Positions 43,393 to 52,104 of a stretch of 64,000 nt of DNA are shown here, in pieces. Each line of letters opens with the position of its first letter. The first letter of the stretch is position 1. The notes beneath the pieces are model-generated. The model worked only from the letters and a program-made list of their open reading frames with translations, made no database searches and was not told the origin of the DNA. The position numbers and the translations under genes were made by a program. The DNA is from Acidimicrobiales bacterium (GTDB taxonomy: Bacteria > Actinomycetota > Acidimicrobiia > Acidimicrobiales > DATDAH01): positions 1 through 64,000 of the forward strand of contig JAEUJM010000046.1 of the NCBI GenBank assembly GCA_016794585.1. Reading direction: 5' to 3'.

Positions 43393-44487
43393 ATGGCCCT
43401 CCCGCTCAACCCTCCCGTCAAGCCCATGCTCGCCAAGGCGGTGGCCGGCATCGACCAGCTCCCCGAGGGGGACTACGCCTTCGAGCCCAAGTGGGACGGC
43501 TTCCGCTGCATCGTGTTCAAGGACGGCGACCAGATCGAGCTGGGCAGCCGTAACGAGCGCCCGCTGACCCGCTACTTCCCCGAGCTGCTACCGCCGCTGC
43601 TGGCCCAGCTGCCCGACCGCTGTGTGGTCGACGGCGAGATCGTGCTGGTCGGCCCCGAGCGCCTCGAGTTCGACCAGCTCCAGCAGCGCATCCACCCCGC
43701 CGAGTCCCGCATCAACCGCCTGGCCGAGGAGACGCCGGCCAGCTTCGTGGCCTTCGACCTGCTCGCCCTGGGCGACAAGGACCTCACCGGCCAGCCCTTC
43801 TTCCGCCGGCGGGCCCAGCTGGAGAACGCCCTCGCCGACGCCACCGCCCCCATCCACCTCACCCGCACCACGACCGAGCGCGACGAGGCCGAGGACTGGT
43901 TCCAGCGCTTCGAGGGCGCCGGCCTCGACGGGGTCATGGCCAAGCCCACCGACGGCCTGTACGTCAGCGACAAGCGGGTGCAGTTCAAGGTGAAGCACCA
44001 GCGCACCGCCGACTGCGTGGTTGCGGGCTATCGGGTCCACAAGAGCGGCGACGGCATCGGCTCGCTGCTCCTCGGCCTCTGGGTCGACGGCGACGACGGC
44101 ACGCCCGAGCTCAGCCACGTCGGCGTCGCCGCCAGCTTCACGGCCAAGCGCCGGGTCGAGCTCACCGACGAGCTGGCGCCCTACGAGGTCGACGCCACCA
44201 CCGGCCACCCCTGGCAGGAGTGGGTCGAGCACATGACCAACGCCAGCGAGGCCGGCAAGGTCGCCGGCGGCCTCAGCCGCTGGAACGCCGGAAAGGACCT
44301 CTCCTGGCACCCGCTGCGGGCCGAGCTGGTGTGCGAGGTGAAGTACGGCGGCGTGCTCGACGGCCGCTTCCGCCCCGGCGTCACCCAGTTCCTCCGCTGG
44401 CGCCCCGACCGCGAGCCGGCCAGCTGCACCTTCGACCAGCTCGAGCTGCCCCCACCCGTCCAGGTGGGCGAGGTGCTGGGCGGCTGA
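43393..44487 (+). CDS. ATP-dependent DNA ligase (LigC/LigD ligase-domain type)
   Basis: 364 residues. Motif I FEPKWDGFRCIV contains the adenylated lysine (K-x-D-G), motif III VVDGEIVLVG, motif IV GLDGVMAKP, motif V VQFKVKH. An OB-fold C-terminus follows, with RPGVTQFLRWRPDR. It corresponds to the ligase part of bacterial NHEJ. TACGCT lies nine bases before ATG at 43393. A separate primase-polymerase gene lies 0.5 kb downstream. No Ku gene is in the window. Confidence 0.92.
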   Translation: MALPLNPPVKPMLAKAVAGIDQLPEGDYAFEPKWDGFRCIVFKDGDQIELGSRNERPLTRYFPELLPPLLAQLPDRCVVDGEIVLVGPERLEFDQLQQRIHPAESRINRLAEETPASFVAFDLLALGDKDLTGQPFFRRRAQLENALADATAPIHLTRTTTERDEAEDWFQRFEGAGLDGVMAKPTDGLYVSDKRVQFKVKHQRTADCVVAGYRVHKSGDGIGSLLLGLWVDGDDGTPELSHVGVAASFTAKRRVELTDELAPYEVDATTGHPWQEWVEHMTNASEAGKVAGGLSRWNAGKDLSWHPLRAELVCEVKYGGVLDGRFRPGVTQFLRWRPDREPASCTFDQLELPPPVQVGEVLGG

Positions 44488-44496
44488 TCAGTCGCC

Positions 44497-44931
44497 TCAG
44501 TCGTCGGCGAAGGCCAGGTCGACCGCCGGCACGGGGTCGCAGCCGAGGCACTGCTGGCGCACCCGCAGGATCGACGCCGTGGCCATGACCGCCACCAGGG
44601 CGCCCAGGGCCACCGAGGCGTAGACCGGCATCTCCGCGTGGCCGGCGAGGAAGAGGTAGGCGTAGGGCGTCAGGAAGGCGGCGCCGGCCACCCCGCACCA
44701 GCGCTGGGCGGCGGCGAAGTCCTGGGCGCGGAACGCCGCCACGATGCGCACCTGGCCGAGGGCCAGGGGGTACGCGGTGACGACGTCGAGGAAGAGGAAG
44801 GCGGCCGGGTTGATCCCGTAGCGGGCGAGGATCGGCCAGGCGAGCACGGCGCGCAGCAGCGAGTACCCGCAGAGGATGAGGATCCACATCCTGCCAACGC
44901 GTCCGACTGCCGCGTCTACAGGAGCGGTCAT
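44497..44931 (-). CDS. Polytopic membrane protein of unknown function
   Basis: 144 residues with about four helices (MWILILCGYSLLRAVLAWPIL, AAFLFLDVVTAYPLALGQV, AGAAFLTPYAYLFLAG, ASVALGALVAVMATASIL) and a short tail with CLGC. It sits on the opposite strand between the ligase and the primase-polymerase genes. The ATG at 44931 is one option; another ATG at 44889 would remove the hydrophilic N-terminus. No family recognised. Confidence 0.6.
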   Translation of the reverse strand: MTAPVDAAVGRVGRMWILILCGYSLLRAVLAWPILARYGINPAAFLFLDVVTAYPLALGQVRIVAAFRAQDFAAAQRWCGVAGAAFLTPYAYLFLAGHAEMPVYASVALGALVAVMATASILRVRQQCLGCDPVPAVDLAFADD

Positions 44932-44982
44932 GTTGGGACTCATCGTACTGATGAGGGCCGTCCTGAAGGAATCGGCCCCGAC

Positions 44983-44988
44983 TACCGT
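44983..44988 (+). promoter_or_regulatory. Leaderless -10 element of the primase-polymerase gene
   Basis: TACCGT, seven bases before GTG at 44996; it decides this start over upstream ATG codons. Confidence 0.6.
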
Positions 44989-44995
44989 CGGCTCG

Positions 44996-46024
44996 GTGGG
45001 GACACCCGACGCCGGAGCGCGCACCATCGAACGGGACGGCCACGAGGTCACCGTGACCAACGGCGACAAGGTGTACTTCCCCGGCAGCGGGGCCACGAAG
45101 GGCGATCTCGTCGACTTCTACGTGGCCATCGAGGGGCCCCTCATGGCGGCGGTCGGCGGGCGGCCGGCGCTGATGCAGCGCTTCCCCAACGGGGTGAAGG
45201 GCAAGTCGTTCTTCCAGAAGCGGGTGCCCGACTCGCGCCCCGACTGGCTCGACACCACCACGGTCTCCACTCCCAACGGCACCGAGAGCGACGCCCTCGT
45301 CCTCACCGACCTGGCCCACGTGCTGTGGGCGGTGAACCTCGGGTGCATCGGCCTCCACCTCTGGCCGGCGCTGGCCACCGACGTCGACATCTCCGACCAG
45401 CTCCGCATCGACCTCGACCCGTCCCCCGGCGTCGACTTCGCCGACATCTGCTGGACGGCCCACCAGGTGAAGGCCTTCCTCGACGAGCTCGGCATCGACG
45501 TCCACGTGAAGACCACGGGCAACCGGGGCCTGCACCTCTACGCCCTGCTCGAGCCCCGTTGGACGGCCTACGAGGTGCGCGCCGCCGCCGTGGCCCTCGC
45601 CCGCGAGCTCGAGCGCCGCCACCCCGAGCGCATCACCGCCCAGTGGTGGAAGGAGGAGCGCGGCGCCCGCGTCTTCATCGATTTCAACCAGAACGCCCCC
45701 CACAAGACCGTGTTCGGGGCCTGGTCGGTGCGGCCGAGGGTGGGCGGCCAGGTGTCCACGCCCATCACGTGGGACGAGGTCGACGGCGTCGACCCCGATC
45801 AGCTCACCATGGCCACCGTCCCCCCGAAGGTCGAGGCCGAGGGGGACCCGTGGGCGGCGATGTACGGCGCCCCGCAGTCGATCGAGGCGCTGCTGGCGAT
45901 GTCCGAGCAGGACATGGCCGCCGGCCTCATGGACGCGCCGTGGCCGCCCGTCTACCCGAAGATGCCCAACGAGCCGCCCCGGGTGGCGCCCAGCCGCGCC
46001 AAGAAGGACCCGGCCGCCGAGTGA
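44996..46024 (+). CDS. LigD-type primase-polymerase (NHEJ polymerase domain)
   Basis: 342 residues of the archaeo-eukaryotic primase superfamily PolDom. Catalytic Asp pair in LRIDLDPSPG, HVKTTGNRGLHLY (strand with the conserved His/Gly), and FIDFNQNAPHKTVFGAWSVR near 220. It would fill gaps and add ribonucleotides during end joining. GTG at 44996 is chosen because TACCGT (44983-44988) is seven bases upstream; an in-frame ATG at 44951 is an alternative. Ligase is encoded separately. Confidence 0.9.
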   Translation: MGTPDAGARTIERDGHEVTVTNGDKVYFPGSGATKGDLVDFYVAIEGPLMAAVGGRPALMQRFPNGVKGKSFFQKRVPDSRPDWLDTTTVSTPNGTESDALVLTDLAHVLWAVNLGCIGLHLWPALATDVDISDQLRIDLDPSPGVDFADICWTAHQVKAFLDELGIDVHVKTTGNRGLHLYALLEPRWTAYEVRAAAVALARELERRHPERITAQWWKEERGARVFIDFNQNAPHKTVFGAWSVRPRVGGQVSTPITWDEVDGVDPDQLTMATVPPKVEAEGDPWAAMYGAPQSIEALLAMSEQDMAAGLMDAPWPPVYPKMPNEPPRVAPSRAKKDPAAE

Positions 46025-46031
46025 GCCGGCG

Positions 46032-47261
46032 CTACGACACCTCGGTCGGGGTGGGCTGGGGCGCGTTGCCGGGCTGACCGGAGAGGCCGTCGCCGCGCTG
46101 GCCGAAGAAGCCGTCGCCCCAGCAGTAGATGCGGTTGGTGGCGCGCCGCCCGCAGACGTGCAGGTTGCCGATGGTGGCGCCCTTCCAGTCCGTGGCGCCC
46201 CCCGCCACTTGCGCCGGCGAGGAGCGACGACCGCCGCCGGCGAGGGTCCCGACGCCGTTCTGACCATCGACGTCATCGCCCCAGCAGTAGAGGCGACCAG
46301 TGGTCTTCGTGGCGCAGGTGACGTACGAGCCGGCGTAGACGGCCTTCCAGTCCGTGGCGCCCCCCGCCACCTGCACGGGAGCCGACACGGCCGAGTTGTC
46401 GTTGGGCGGCCCGTTGCCGATGCCCCCGAAGATGTCGCTGCCCCAGCAGAAGAGGCGCCCCGACGATCGCCGGGCGCACGAGTGGGTGATCCCCGAGGCC
46501 ACGCTCGTCCAGTCCGTGCGGGCGCCTGCGACCTGCGTGGGGACCGAGCGGTCCGTCCCCGGCAAGCCCCCGCCGTCACCGACCGCCCCGTCCTGGTCGT
46601 CACCCCAGCAGTACAGGCGGCCGTTCGAGCGCCGCCCGCAGGTGTGGTACCCACCGGTGCTGACCATCGTCCAGTCGGCGTTGGTGCCCACGGCCGTCGG
46701 CGACTCCACGTTGCCGAAGCCACCGGGGCCGTTGCCGACCTGGCCGTTGTTGTCCCGGCCCCAGCAGTAGATGCGCTTGTTGGCCCGCCGTCCGCAGGTC
46801 GTCTCGCCCAGGCCGGCGCTGACCGACTTCCAGTCCGTCGCCGACCCGATCTGAACCGGCGTCAGCACGTCGCCGCCGCCGGGCCCGTTGCCGAGCTGGC
46901 CGAAGTCGTCGCGCCCGAAGCACCACAGGGTGCCGTTGGTCTTGATGGCGCACGTCCACTTGCTGCCGGCGCTCACCGACCGCCAGTCGGTGGCGTTCCC
47001 CGCCACCTGCGTGGGGACGGCGACTGGGCTCGTCCCGCCGTTGCCGAGCTGCCCCCGGTTCCCCTCACCCCAGCAGTAGAGGCGACCGGTGTCGCGGACG
47101 CCGCACGAGTGGTAGTAGCCGCTGCTCACCTGCACCCAGTCGGCCGTGCTCTCCGGGCCGGCCTGGGCCGGTGCCGCCCCGGCGAACGGGGCCCCCTCCC
47201 CGGCCAAGGCCAGTGCCGTCAACGCCACCCCCAGGACCAACCACCGCACGCCGCGCCTCAT
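46032..47261 (-). CDS. Secreted seven-repeat RCC1 beta-propeller protein
   Basis: 409 residues. Signal peptide MRRGVRWLVLGVALTALALA and cleavage near AGAAP. Seven RCC1-like repeats of about 50 residues, each with DW-x-x-V-x-x-G-x-x-x-x-C and G-R-(L/I)-(Y/F)-C-W-G, then a G-x-x-G-(N/D)-G turn. Each blade thus has two cysteines that could form one disulfide, suiting an extracellular seven-bladed propeller. TACGCT (47274-47269) seven bases before ATG marks a leaderless start. Binding partner unknown. Confidence 0.85.
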   Translation of the reverse strand: MRRGVRWLVLGVALTALALAGEGAPFAGAAPAQAGPESTADWVQVSSGYYHSCGVRDTGRLYCWGEGNRGQLGNGGTSPVAVPTQVAGNATDWRSVSAGSKWTCAIKTNGTLWCFGRDDFGQLGNGPGGGDVLTPVQIGSATDWKSVSAGLGETTCGRRANKRIYCWGRDNNGQVGNGPGGFGNVESPTAVGTNADWTMVSTGGYHTCGRRSNGRLYCWGDDQDGAVGDGGGLPGTDRSVPTQVAGARTDWTSVASGITHSCARRSSGRLFCWGSDIFGGIGNGPPNDNSAVSAPVQVAGGATDWKAVYAGSYVTCATKTTGRLYCWGDDVDGQNGVGTLAGGGRRSSPAQVAGGATDWKGATIGNLHVCGRRATNRIYCWGDGFFGQRGDGLSGQPGNAPQPTPTEVS

Positions 47262-47268
47262 GGGTGCG

Positions 47269-47274
47269 AGCGTA
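47269..47274 (-). promoter_or_regulatory. Leaderless -10 element of the RCC1 protein gene
   Basis: TACGCT on the minus strand, seven bases before ATG at 47261. Confidence 0.6.
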
Positions 47275-47302
47275 CGCCTGGTCGCGGTCGGGTGCCCGGC
47301 GG

Positions 47303-49399
47303 TCAGCCCGGGACGTCGACGCAGGTGGCGCGGCCCCGGGAGCCGTCGGGGCGCACGCCCACCGCGCAGACCTGGTGGGGCCCGGGACCCGCCGGCAGGA
47401 TGAGGTCGAACCCGTGGAAGGGGCCGTAGCCCGGGTGGGTGCCGTTGACGTCGCCGCGCTCGTTCGCCACCAGGCCCAGGTCCACCTCCGGGCCCCCGTC
47501 GACGCTGGCCACCACCTGGGTGGGGTCGGCGGTGTCCGGGTCGATGGCCCAGCCGATGAGCTGCACGCCGTCGGCGACCGGCTCCGCCGAGACGATCTCG
47601 ACCCAGGGCTCCGAGCGGACGGTCACCGCGGCGCACCCGATCTCGGCATCGTCGCCCGGCACCCCCGCGACCCGGAGGCACACCGAGCGCTCCCCCTCGG
47701 CGAGCGGCGGTCCCGTGACGACCTGGGCGAACCCGTGGTCGGCGCCGAAGCCCCGGACCAGTTCGAGATCCTCCCGAGGCAGGTCGACGTCGGTCATGGT
47801 CGCCCAGGGCTCGTCGCCGCCGTCCACGTACACGTCGACGTCGGCCGGGCCCCGCCCACCGGGCTGCACCGCCCAGCCGTCGAGGTAGAGGCCGCCCGGG
47901 CCCTGGTCCGCCAGGCCGATGCTCCCGAGCGACGGCAGCGTGTCGACCGGGACGTCGAGGAAGGCCGGCCACTCGATCGGCACGCGTGCCTCCTCCCGGA
48001 CCCGGAAGTCGAACTCGTCGGGGTGGTTGGCGATGAACACGCTGCCCCCGCGATCGCCGTGGGCGAGAAAGAGCGCGTACGTGGCCGAGACCGTCTCGAG
48101 GGAGTAGACGCCGTTGCGGGGCGGCAGCGACGGGCCCACGGCGAACGAGGTGGCGCCGGGATCCTCGACCGCCCGCCCCAGCTCGTCCATCAGCGCCACC
48201 ACGTCCTGACCGGCGTCGCTCCACGATCCGAGCGCGACGGCCTGCCCATACAGGCACAGCGCGGCGAACGCGCCCGCTCCCACCAGCGCCACCATGCGCT
48301 GGCGGCGCCAGACGAACACCCCGATGCCGACCAGCACCATCGCCGAGCCCAGCGACGACGCCGCGTACAGCCGGTCGACCCAACCGTGGTCCCCGACATC
48401 GACGAAGTCGGGGGTCGACACGAGGTACGCGAGCCCAAGGCCCCAGACCGCCAGCCCCGCCAGGACGAGGGAGGGCCCCTCCTGCCACGATCGGGCACCG
48501 CGTAGCCAGGCCACCACGCACAGGATCACGCCCACGAGCACGAGGACGGCCACGCCGTCGCGGAGCCACGTCGGCGGCCCCACGGTCCCGAACAGACCGG
48601 TGCCGAAGTGCGCCGACCACAGCAGCCCGACGTCGGGGACGCGCAGCTCGGTGGGGTAGGTCGGGTGGGTGATGAGCCACACGGCGGCCAGGCCCACGGC
48701 GGCGACCACCCGAAGACGGGCCGCCTCGGTGAGGGGGCGGGCCGAGGGGACGAGCAGCGCCGCCACCACGGCGAGGGGGATGGTCACCTGGTAGCAGAGC
48801 ACCGAGGCGGCGAAGCAGAGGGCGGCGGGCAACCACCGCCCGTCGGTCAGGCACAGCACGCCCGCCAGGAGCAACAGCACCGACATCAGGGCCTGGGAGG
48901 AGGCGCCCCAGACGGTCAGGGAGGTGTGGTTGGCCACCGCGACCCACACCACGGTGACGGCGAGCGGCAGGCGCCCGGGCAGGAGGCGCACGAGCACCAG
49001 GTAGAGCAGCACCGCCGCCACCACGTTGAGGAAGGTGACGAGGGCGAACAGCACCAGCGGGTGGTCCCCGGCAAGGCCGTAGAGCACGTTGAAGTGCAGC
49101 CACATACCGGGGCGGCTCTCCAGCTTGTGCGCGCCCTGGACCGACCCGAACCAGCCGTGGACCTGCGTGTCGTAGACGAAGTGGAAGTCGTCCTGGAAGA
49201 AGCCCGCGCCCCGGAGCGCGTAGAAGGCGGCGCGCAGCAGGACCAGCGCCACGACAAGGGCCACGCTCCTGGGCGAGACCGCCGACCACGGGGCGACCGG
49301 GACGGCGCGCAGCGCGGCGAGGCGACCCTTCGCCCCGCCCCCGCCCGATGCCGGCGCCCCTTCGGCCGCCGGTCCGGCCTCAGGTGCGTCCAGCGACAA
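47303..49399 (-). CDS. Large polytopic membrane protein, GT-C glycosyltransferase-like
   Basis: About 698 residues. The first 430 carry ten or more helices; the first loop has GAGFFQDDFHFVYD, the Asp-Asp motif position typical of GT-C glycosyltransferases. The last 270 residues form soluble beta-rich domains with repeated LDGWAVQPG and LIGWAIDPDT segments. TTG at 49399 overlaps the exonuclease gene end; no ATG exists in the region, so the start is uncertain. A role in cell-envelope glycosylation is inferred only from topology. Confidence 0.65.
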   Translation of the reverse strand: MSLDAPEAGPAAEGAPASGGGGAKGRLAALRAVPVAPWSAVSPRSVALVVALVLLRAAFYALRGAGFFQDDFHFVYDTQVHGWFGSVQGAHKLESRPGMWLHFNVLYGLAGDHPLVLFALVTFLNVVAAVLLYLVLVRLLPGRLPLAVTVVWVAVANHTSLTVWGASSQALMSVLLLLAGVLCLTDGRWLPAALCFAASVLCYQVTIPLAVVAALLVPSARPLTEAARLRVVAAVGLAAVWLITHPTYPTELRVPDVGLLWSAHFGTGLFGTVGPPTWLRDGVAVLVLVGVILCVVAWLRGARSWQEGPSLVLAGLAVWGLGLAYLVSTPDFVDVGDHGWVDRLYAASSLGSAMVLVGIGVFVWRRQRMVALVGAGAFAALCLYGQAVALGSWSDAGQDVVALMDELGRAVEDPGATSFAVGPSLPPRNGVYSLETVSATYALFLAHGDRGGSVFIANHPDEFDFRVREEARVPIEWPAFLDVPVDTLPSLGSIGLADQGPGGLYLDGWAVQPGGRGPADVDVYVDGGDEPWATMTDVDLPREDLELVRGFGADHGFAQVVTGPPLAEGERSVCLRVAGVPGDDAEIGCAAVTVRSEPWVEIVSAEPVADGVQLIGWAIDPDTADPTQVVASVDGGPEVDLGLVANERGDVNGTHPGYGPFHGFDLILPAGPGPHQVCAVGVRPDGSRGRATCVDVPG

Positions 49400-50261
49400 T
49401 GCGCTCGGCGCGGCGAACGAAGTTGGGGGCGTCGAGACGCTCGCAGACCTGGACGAAGGCCGGTGAGGGCCCCATCCACTCGAGCTCGTCGACCGAGGCC
49501 GAGACCGGCGCGTCGGTCTCGATGGTGGCGATGCGCCGGAACAGCAGCGCCTCCTCGTACTCACGCTGGAGGGTGGCGGCCAGCTTGGCGCCGCCGCGCA
49601 CCGTGATGTCCCACTGGCCGGCGGCCGGCGGGATGTCCTCGAGGTGTTCATACCGGGCCAGCACCGCCGCCGCGGACTTCGCCCCCCACCCGGCGAGGCC
49701 TGGGAAGCCGTCGGCGCTGTCGCCGACGAGCGCCAGGTAGTCCGGGATGGACTCGGGGGGCACGCCGAACTTCTCGATGACGCCGGCGCGGTCCACCAAG
49801 AGTTGCTTGCGCCGGTCGTATTGGACGATGCGGGCGTCGTCGGTGACGCACTGGCCGAGGTCCTTGTCCGGCGTGCAGATCAGCACCTGCTCGACCCGAG
49901 GATCGGCCGCGGCCATCACGGCCCCGGCGCCGAGAGCGTCGTCCGCCTCGAACTCGACCATGGCCCACACCGTGAAACCCGCCGCGTCCAGCGCCTCTTC
50001 GAGCAGGGGGAACTGGGCGAACAGCACCGGATCGACGCCCGAGCCGTCCTTGTAGCCGGCGTAGAGGTCGTTGCGGAACGACTCGATGACGTGGTCGGTG
50101 GCGATGGCCACGTGGGTGGCGCCCTCTTCGAGCATCTGGAGCATCGAGCCGACCACCCCCCGGGCGGCGGCGACCTCCATGCCGTCGTCATTGACCCGCG
50201 ACGGCAGGGCGTAGAAGTACCGGAACAGCTCGTAGGTCCCGTCCACCAGGTGCACCCTCAC
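49380..50261 (-). CDS. 5'-3' exonuclease (FEN-like, DNA polymerase I N-domain type)
   Basis: 293 residues. Metal-binding motifs: VHLVDGTYELF (first Asp), MVEFEADDALGAGAVMAA (EADD), LICTPDKDLGQ (D-x-D). The helix-hairpin-helix region is DYLALVGDSADGFPGLAGWGAKSAAAVLARY. It removes 5' flaps or RNA primers. GTG at 50261 precedes the conserved start; a longer frame upstream reads into the divergent promoter. Confidence 0.9.
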   Translation of the reverse strand: MRVHLVDGTYELFRYFYALPSRVNDDGMEVAAARGVVGSMLQMLEEGATHVAIATDHVIESFRNDLYAGYKDGSGVDPVLFAQFPLLEEALDAAGFTVWAMVEFEADDALGAGAVMAAADPRVEQVLICTPDKDLGQCVTDDARIVQYDRRKQLLVDRAGVIEKFGVPPESIPDYLALVGDSADGFPGLAGWGAKSAAAVLARYEHLEDIPPAAGQWDITVRGGAKLAATLQREYEEALLFRRIATIETDAPVSASVDELEWMGPSPAFVQVCERLDAPNFVRRAERIVAGRT

Positions 50262-50290
50262 GTCGGGGAGCCTGCCACAGGGGCACGCAC

Positions 50291-50296
50291 TACCGT
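50291..50296 (+). promoter_or_regulatory. Leaderless -10 element of the alpha/beta hydrolase gene
   Basis: TACCGT, six bases before ATG at 50303. Confidence 0.6.
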
Positions 50297-50302
50297 CGGG
50301 CC

Positions 50303-51043
50303 ATGAGCGCACGGGTGGTGCTGGTGCACGGGGCGTGGCACGGCGCCTGGTGCTGGGACGCGGTGGTCGAGGGCCTGCGAGCCGAGGGGGTCACCGCCGA
50401 CGCGGTCGACCTTCCCGGGCACGGGGACGACACCATGCCTCTCACCGACCTGTACGGGGACGCCGCCCGGGTCACCGCCGCCCTCGACGCCCTCGCCACC
50501 GTGGAGGACGACCCCGTCCTGCTCGTCGGGCACTCCTACGGCGGCGCCGTCATCACCGAGGCGGGCGTGCACCCGAGCGTCGCCCACCTCGTCTACCTGG
50601 CCGCCCTGAACCTGGACGAGGGCGAGACCATGCTCGAGGCGGCGCTCGACGACCCGCGCACCGCAGACATCGACCACACCGGGCGCCCCGAGCCCATGGA
50701 GGTGCTCTCCATGCTCGACGACGGCTCGGCCGTGATCAGCGACGACGGCGCGGCCGCCATGTTCTACAACGAGTGCCCGCCCGAGGTCGCGGCGGCGGCC
50801 ACCGCCCGACTCACGCCGCAGCCGCTGCTCAACATGGGCCAGTCGCCCACCCGGGTGGCCTGGCGGGAGCGCCCGTCCACCTACGTGATCTGCGCCCGGG
50901 ACAACGCCGTGCACCCGGGCCTCCAGCGCATCCTCGCCGACCGGTGCACCGACGCCGTCGAGTGGGACACCGACCACTCTCCCTTCCTCGCCGACCCCGC
51001 CCGGGTCACCGCCTTCCTCGCCGGCCTCGCCCGCTCGCTCTGA
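50303..51043 (+). CDS. Alpha/beta hydrolase
   Basis: 246 residues. Oxyanion-hole region VLVHGAWHGAWCWD near residues 6-19, nucleophile elbow GHSYGG (Ser about 77), and the catalytic His in DTDHSPFLADP near the end. It resembles the esterase/MES-like group of small hydrolases. Substrate unknown. TACCGT (50291-50296) is six bases before the ATG, a leaderless start. Confidence 0.9.
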   Translation: MSARVVLVHGAWHGAWCWDAVVEGLRAEGVTADAVDLPGHGDDTMPLTDLYGDAARVTAALDALATVEDDPVLLVGHSYGGAVITEAGVHPSVAHLVYLAALNLDEGETMLEAALDDPRTADIDHTGRPEPMEVLSMLDDGSAVISDDGAAAMFYNECPPEVAAAATARLTPQPLLNMGQSPTRVAWRERPSTYVICARDNAVHPGLQRILADRCTDAVEWDTDHSPFLADPARVTAFLAGLARSL

Positions 51044-51052
51044 TCCACTCGG

Positions 51053-51087
51053 TTTACAAACGGTTGCGGTTGACGATAGGTTGCGGT
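51053..51087 (+). promoter_or_regulatory. Leaderless promoter with operator-like direct repeats for the toxin-antitoxin pair
   Basis: TTTACA (51053-51058), 18-bp spacer, TAGGTT (51077-51082), then six bases to ATG. Two perfect direct repeats GGTTGCGGT at 51062-51070 and 51079-51087 are 17 bp apart and flank and overlap the -10. They are the likely binding sites of the Xre antitoxin. Confidence 0.75.
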
Positions 51088-51088
51088 C

Positions 51089-51532
51089 ATGAGCACGGCC
51101 GCTCGCCTCGACCTCGAACCCGAGATCCTCGCGGCCCGGATCACCGACGCCCATGCGTCCGACGACGACTGGATGGACCGGTTCCAGACCGCGATCGGGC
51201 GCCGGCGCTCGGGCGGTGAGCTCCAGCGCGTCCTCGCGGTCTGGTCGCTCTCCAAGGCCGACGCCGCCCGCCTCTTCGGGGTGACGCGGCAGGCGATCCT
51301 CAAGTGGACCCGGGACGGTGTCCCCGCGGATCGGCTCACCGCCGTCGGCGACCTCGCCGCCGCCACGGACCTCCTCCTGCGCTTCCTCCGCCCCGACCGC
51401 ATCCCCGCGGTGGTGCGCCGGCCCTTCGACGACGCCGGCGGCCGCACCCTCCTCGAGCTCGTGGCCGACGACCCCGCCCTCGCCCTGGCCCACGTCCGGG
51501 CCATGTTCGACGTCTCCCGGGCCCACGTATAG
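51089..51532 (+). CDS. Xre/MbcA-like antitoxin of a RES toxin
   Basis: 147 residues. Central helix-turn-helix VWSLSKADAARLFGVTRQAILKWTRDGVP (about 46-75) and a C-terminal Xre-MbcA-ParS-type toxin-binding region (LRPDRIPAVVRRPFDDAGGRTLLELVADDP). It should neutralise the RES toxin encoded next to it and repress its own promoter. Leaderless ATG. The toxin GTG follows the stop with no gap. Confidence 0.88.
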   Translation: MSTAARLDLEPEILAARITDAHASDDDWMDRFQTAIGRRRSGGELQRVLAVWSLSKADAARLFGVTRQAILKWTRDGVPADRLTAVGDLAAATDLLLRFLRPDRIPAVVRRPFDDAGGRTLLELVADDPALALAHVRAMFDVSRAHV

Positions 51533-52069
51533 GTGCACACCGAGCCGCTCGCCGACGGGCACCGGTGGCTGCGCCTCGCGGATCCCTCCTGGGCCGACCC
51601 GCTCGACCCGTCGTACGCCGCTGAAGCAGGCGGGCGCTGGAACCCCCTGGGCAGCCACCCGACGCTCTACCTGAATGAGGACGTCGTCACCGCCCGCATC
51701 AACCTCCAGCTGTTCCTCGCCGGCAAGCCGTACGGCCCGGAGGACCTCCTTCCCGAGGCGGCGCCCGTGCTCGTCGGCGCCCGCCTCCCCCGCCGCCAGC
51801 AGGTGGCCGACGTCCACACCCCCGCCGGCGTCGCCGCCGTCGGCCTCCCGCGGGGTTACCCGACCGACGCCGACGGTCGCCTCGTCGGCCACGACCGCTG
51901 CCAGCCCATCGGCGTGCAGGCAAAGGCCGCCGGCCTCCGCGGCGTCCACTGCCGCTCGGCCCGTGCCCCCTACGGCGCCGGCCGCGAGCTCGCCTGGTTC
52001 CCCGCCACCTCCCGCAGCCGCGCCCACCCCGACGGCGTCGAGCACTTCGAGGACTGGTTCTGGGCCTGA
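51533..52069 (+). CDS. RES-domain toxin (NAD+-degrading family)
   Basis: 178 residues. RES fold signatures: GGRWNPLGSHPTLYLNEDVVTARINL carries the Arg and the Tyr/Glu region, and GVHCRSARAPYGAGRELAWFP carries the conserved Ser. Characterised RES toxins such as MbcT deplete NAD+. Length and partner fit the MbcTA type. GTG begins immediately after the antitoxin TAG. Confidence 0.88.
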   Translation: MHTEPLADGHRWLRLADPSWADPLDPSYAAEAGGRWNPLGSHPTLYLNEDVVTARINLQLFLAGKPYGPEDLLPEAAPVLVGARLPRRQQVADVHTPAGVAAVGLPRGYPTDADGRLVGHDRCQPIGVQAKAAGLRGVHCRSARAPYGAGRELAWFPATSRSRAHPDGVEHFEDWFWA

Positions 52070-52091
52070 CCCACTCCCCTGCCGCCGCCAC

Positions 52092-52097
52092 TACCGT
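52092..52097 (+). promoter_or_regulatory. Leaderless -10 element of the nitrobindin-like gene
   Basis: TACCGT, seven bases before ATG at 52105. The GTG at 52096 lies within it. Confidence 0.6.
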
Positions 52098-52104
52098 GGC
52101 GGCG

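Noticed and set aside
44480-44497. Near-palindrome GGCGGCTGATCAGTCGCC between the ligase and membrane protein genes as a terminator
   Set aside because: It has no loop and spans both stop codons; it may be chance complementarity of two convergent gene ends.
46032-49289. A 1085-codon leftward frame spanning the RCC1 and GT-C-like genes
   Set aside because: It only matches the RCC1 protein in its last third. The upstream part is a shifted shadow of the membrane protein frame, and the RCC1 gene has its own signal peptide and leaderless promoter.
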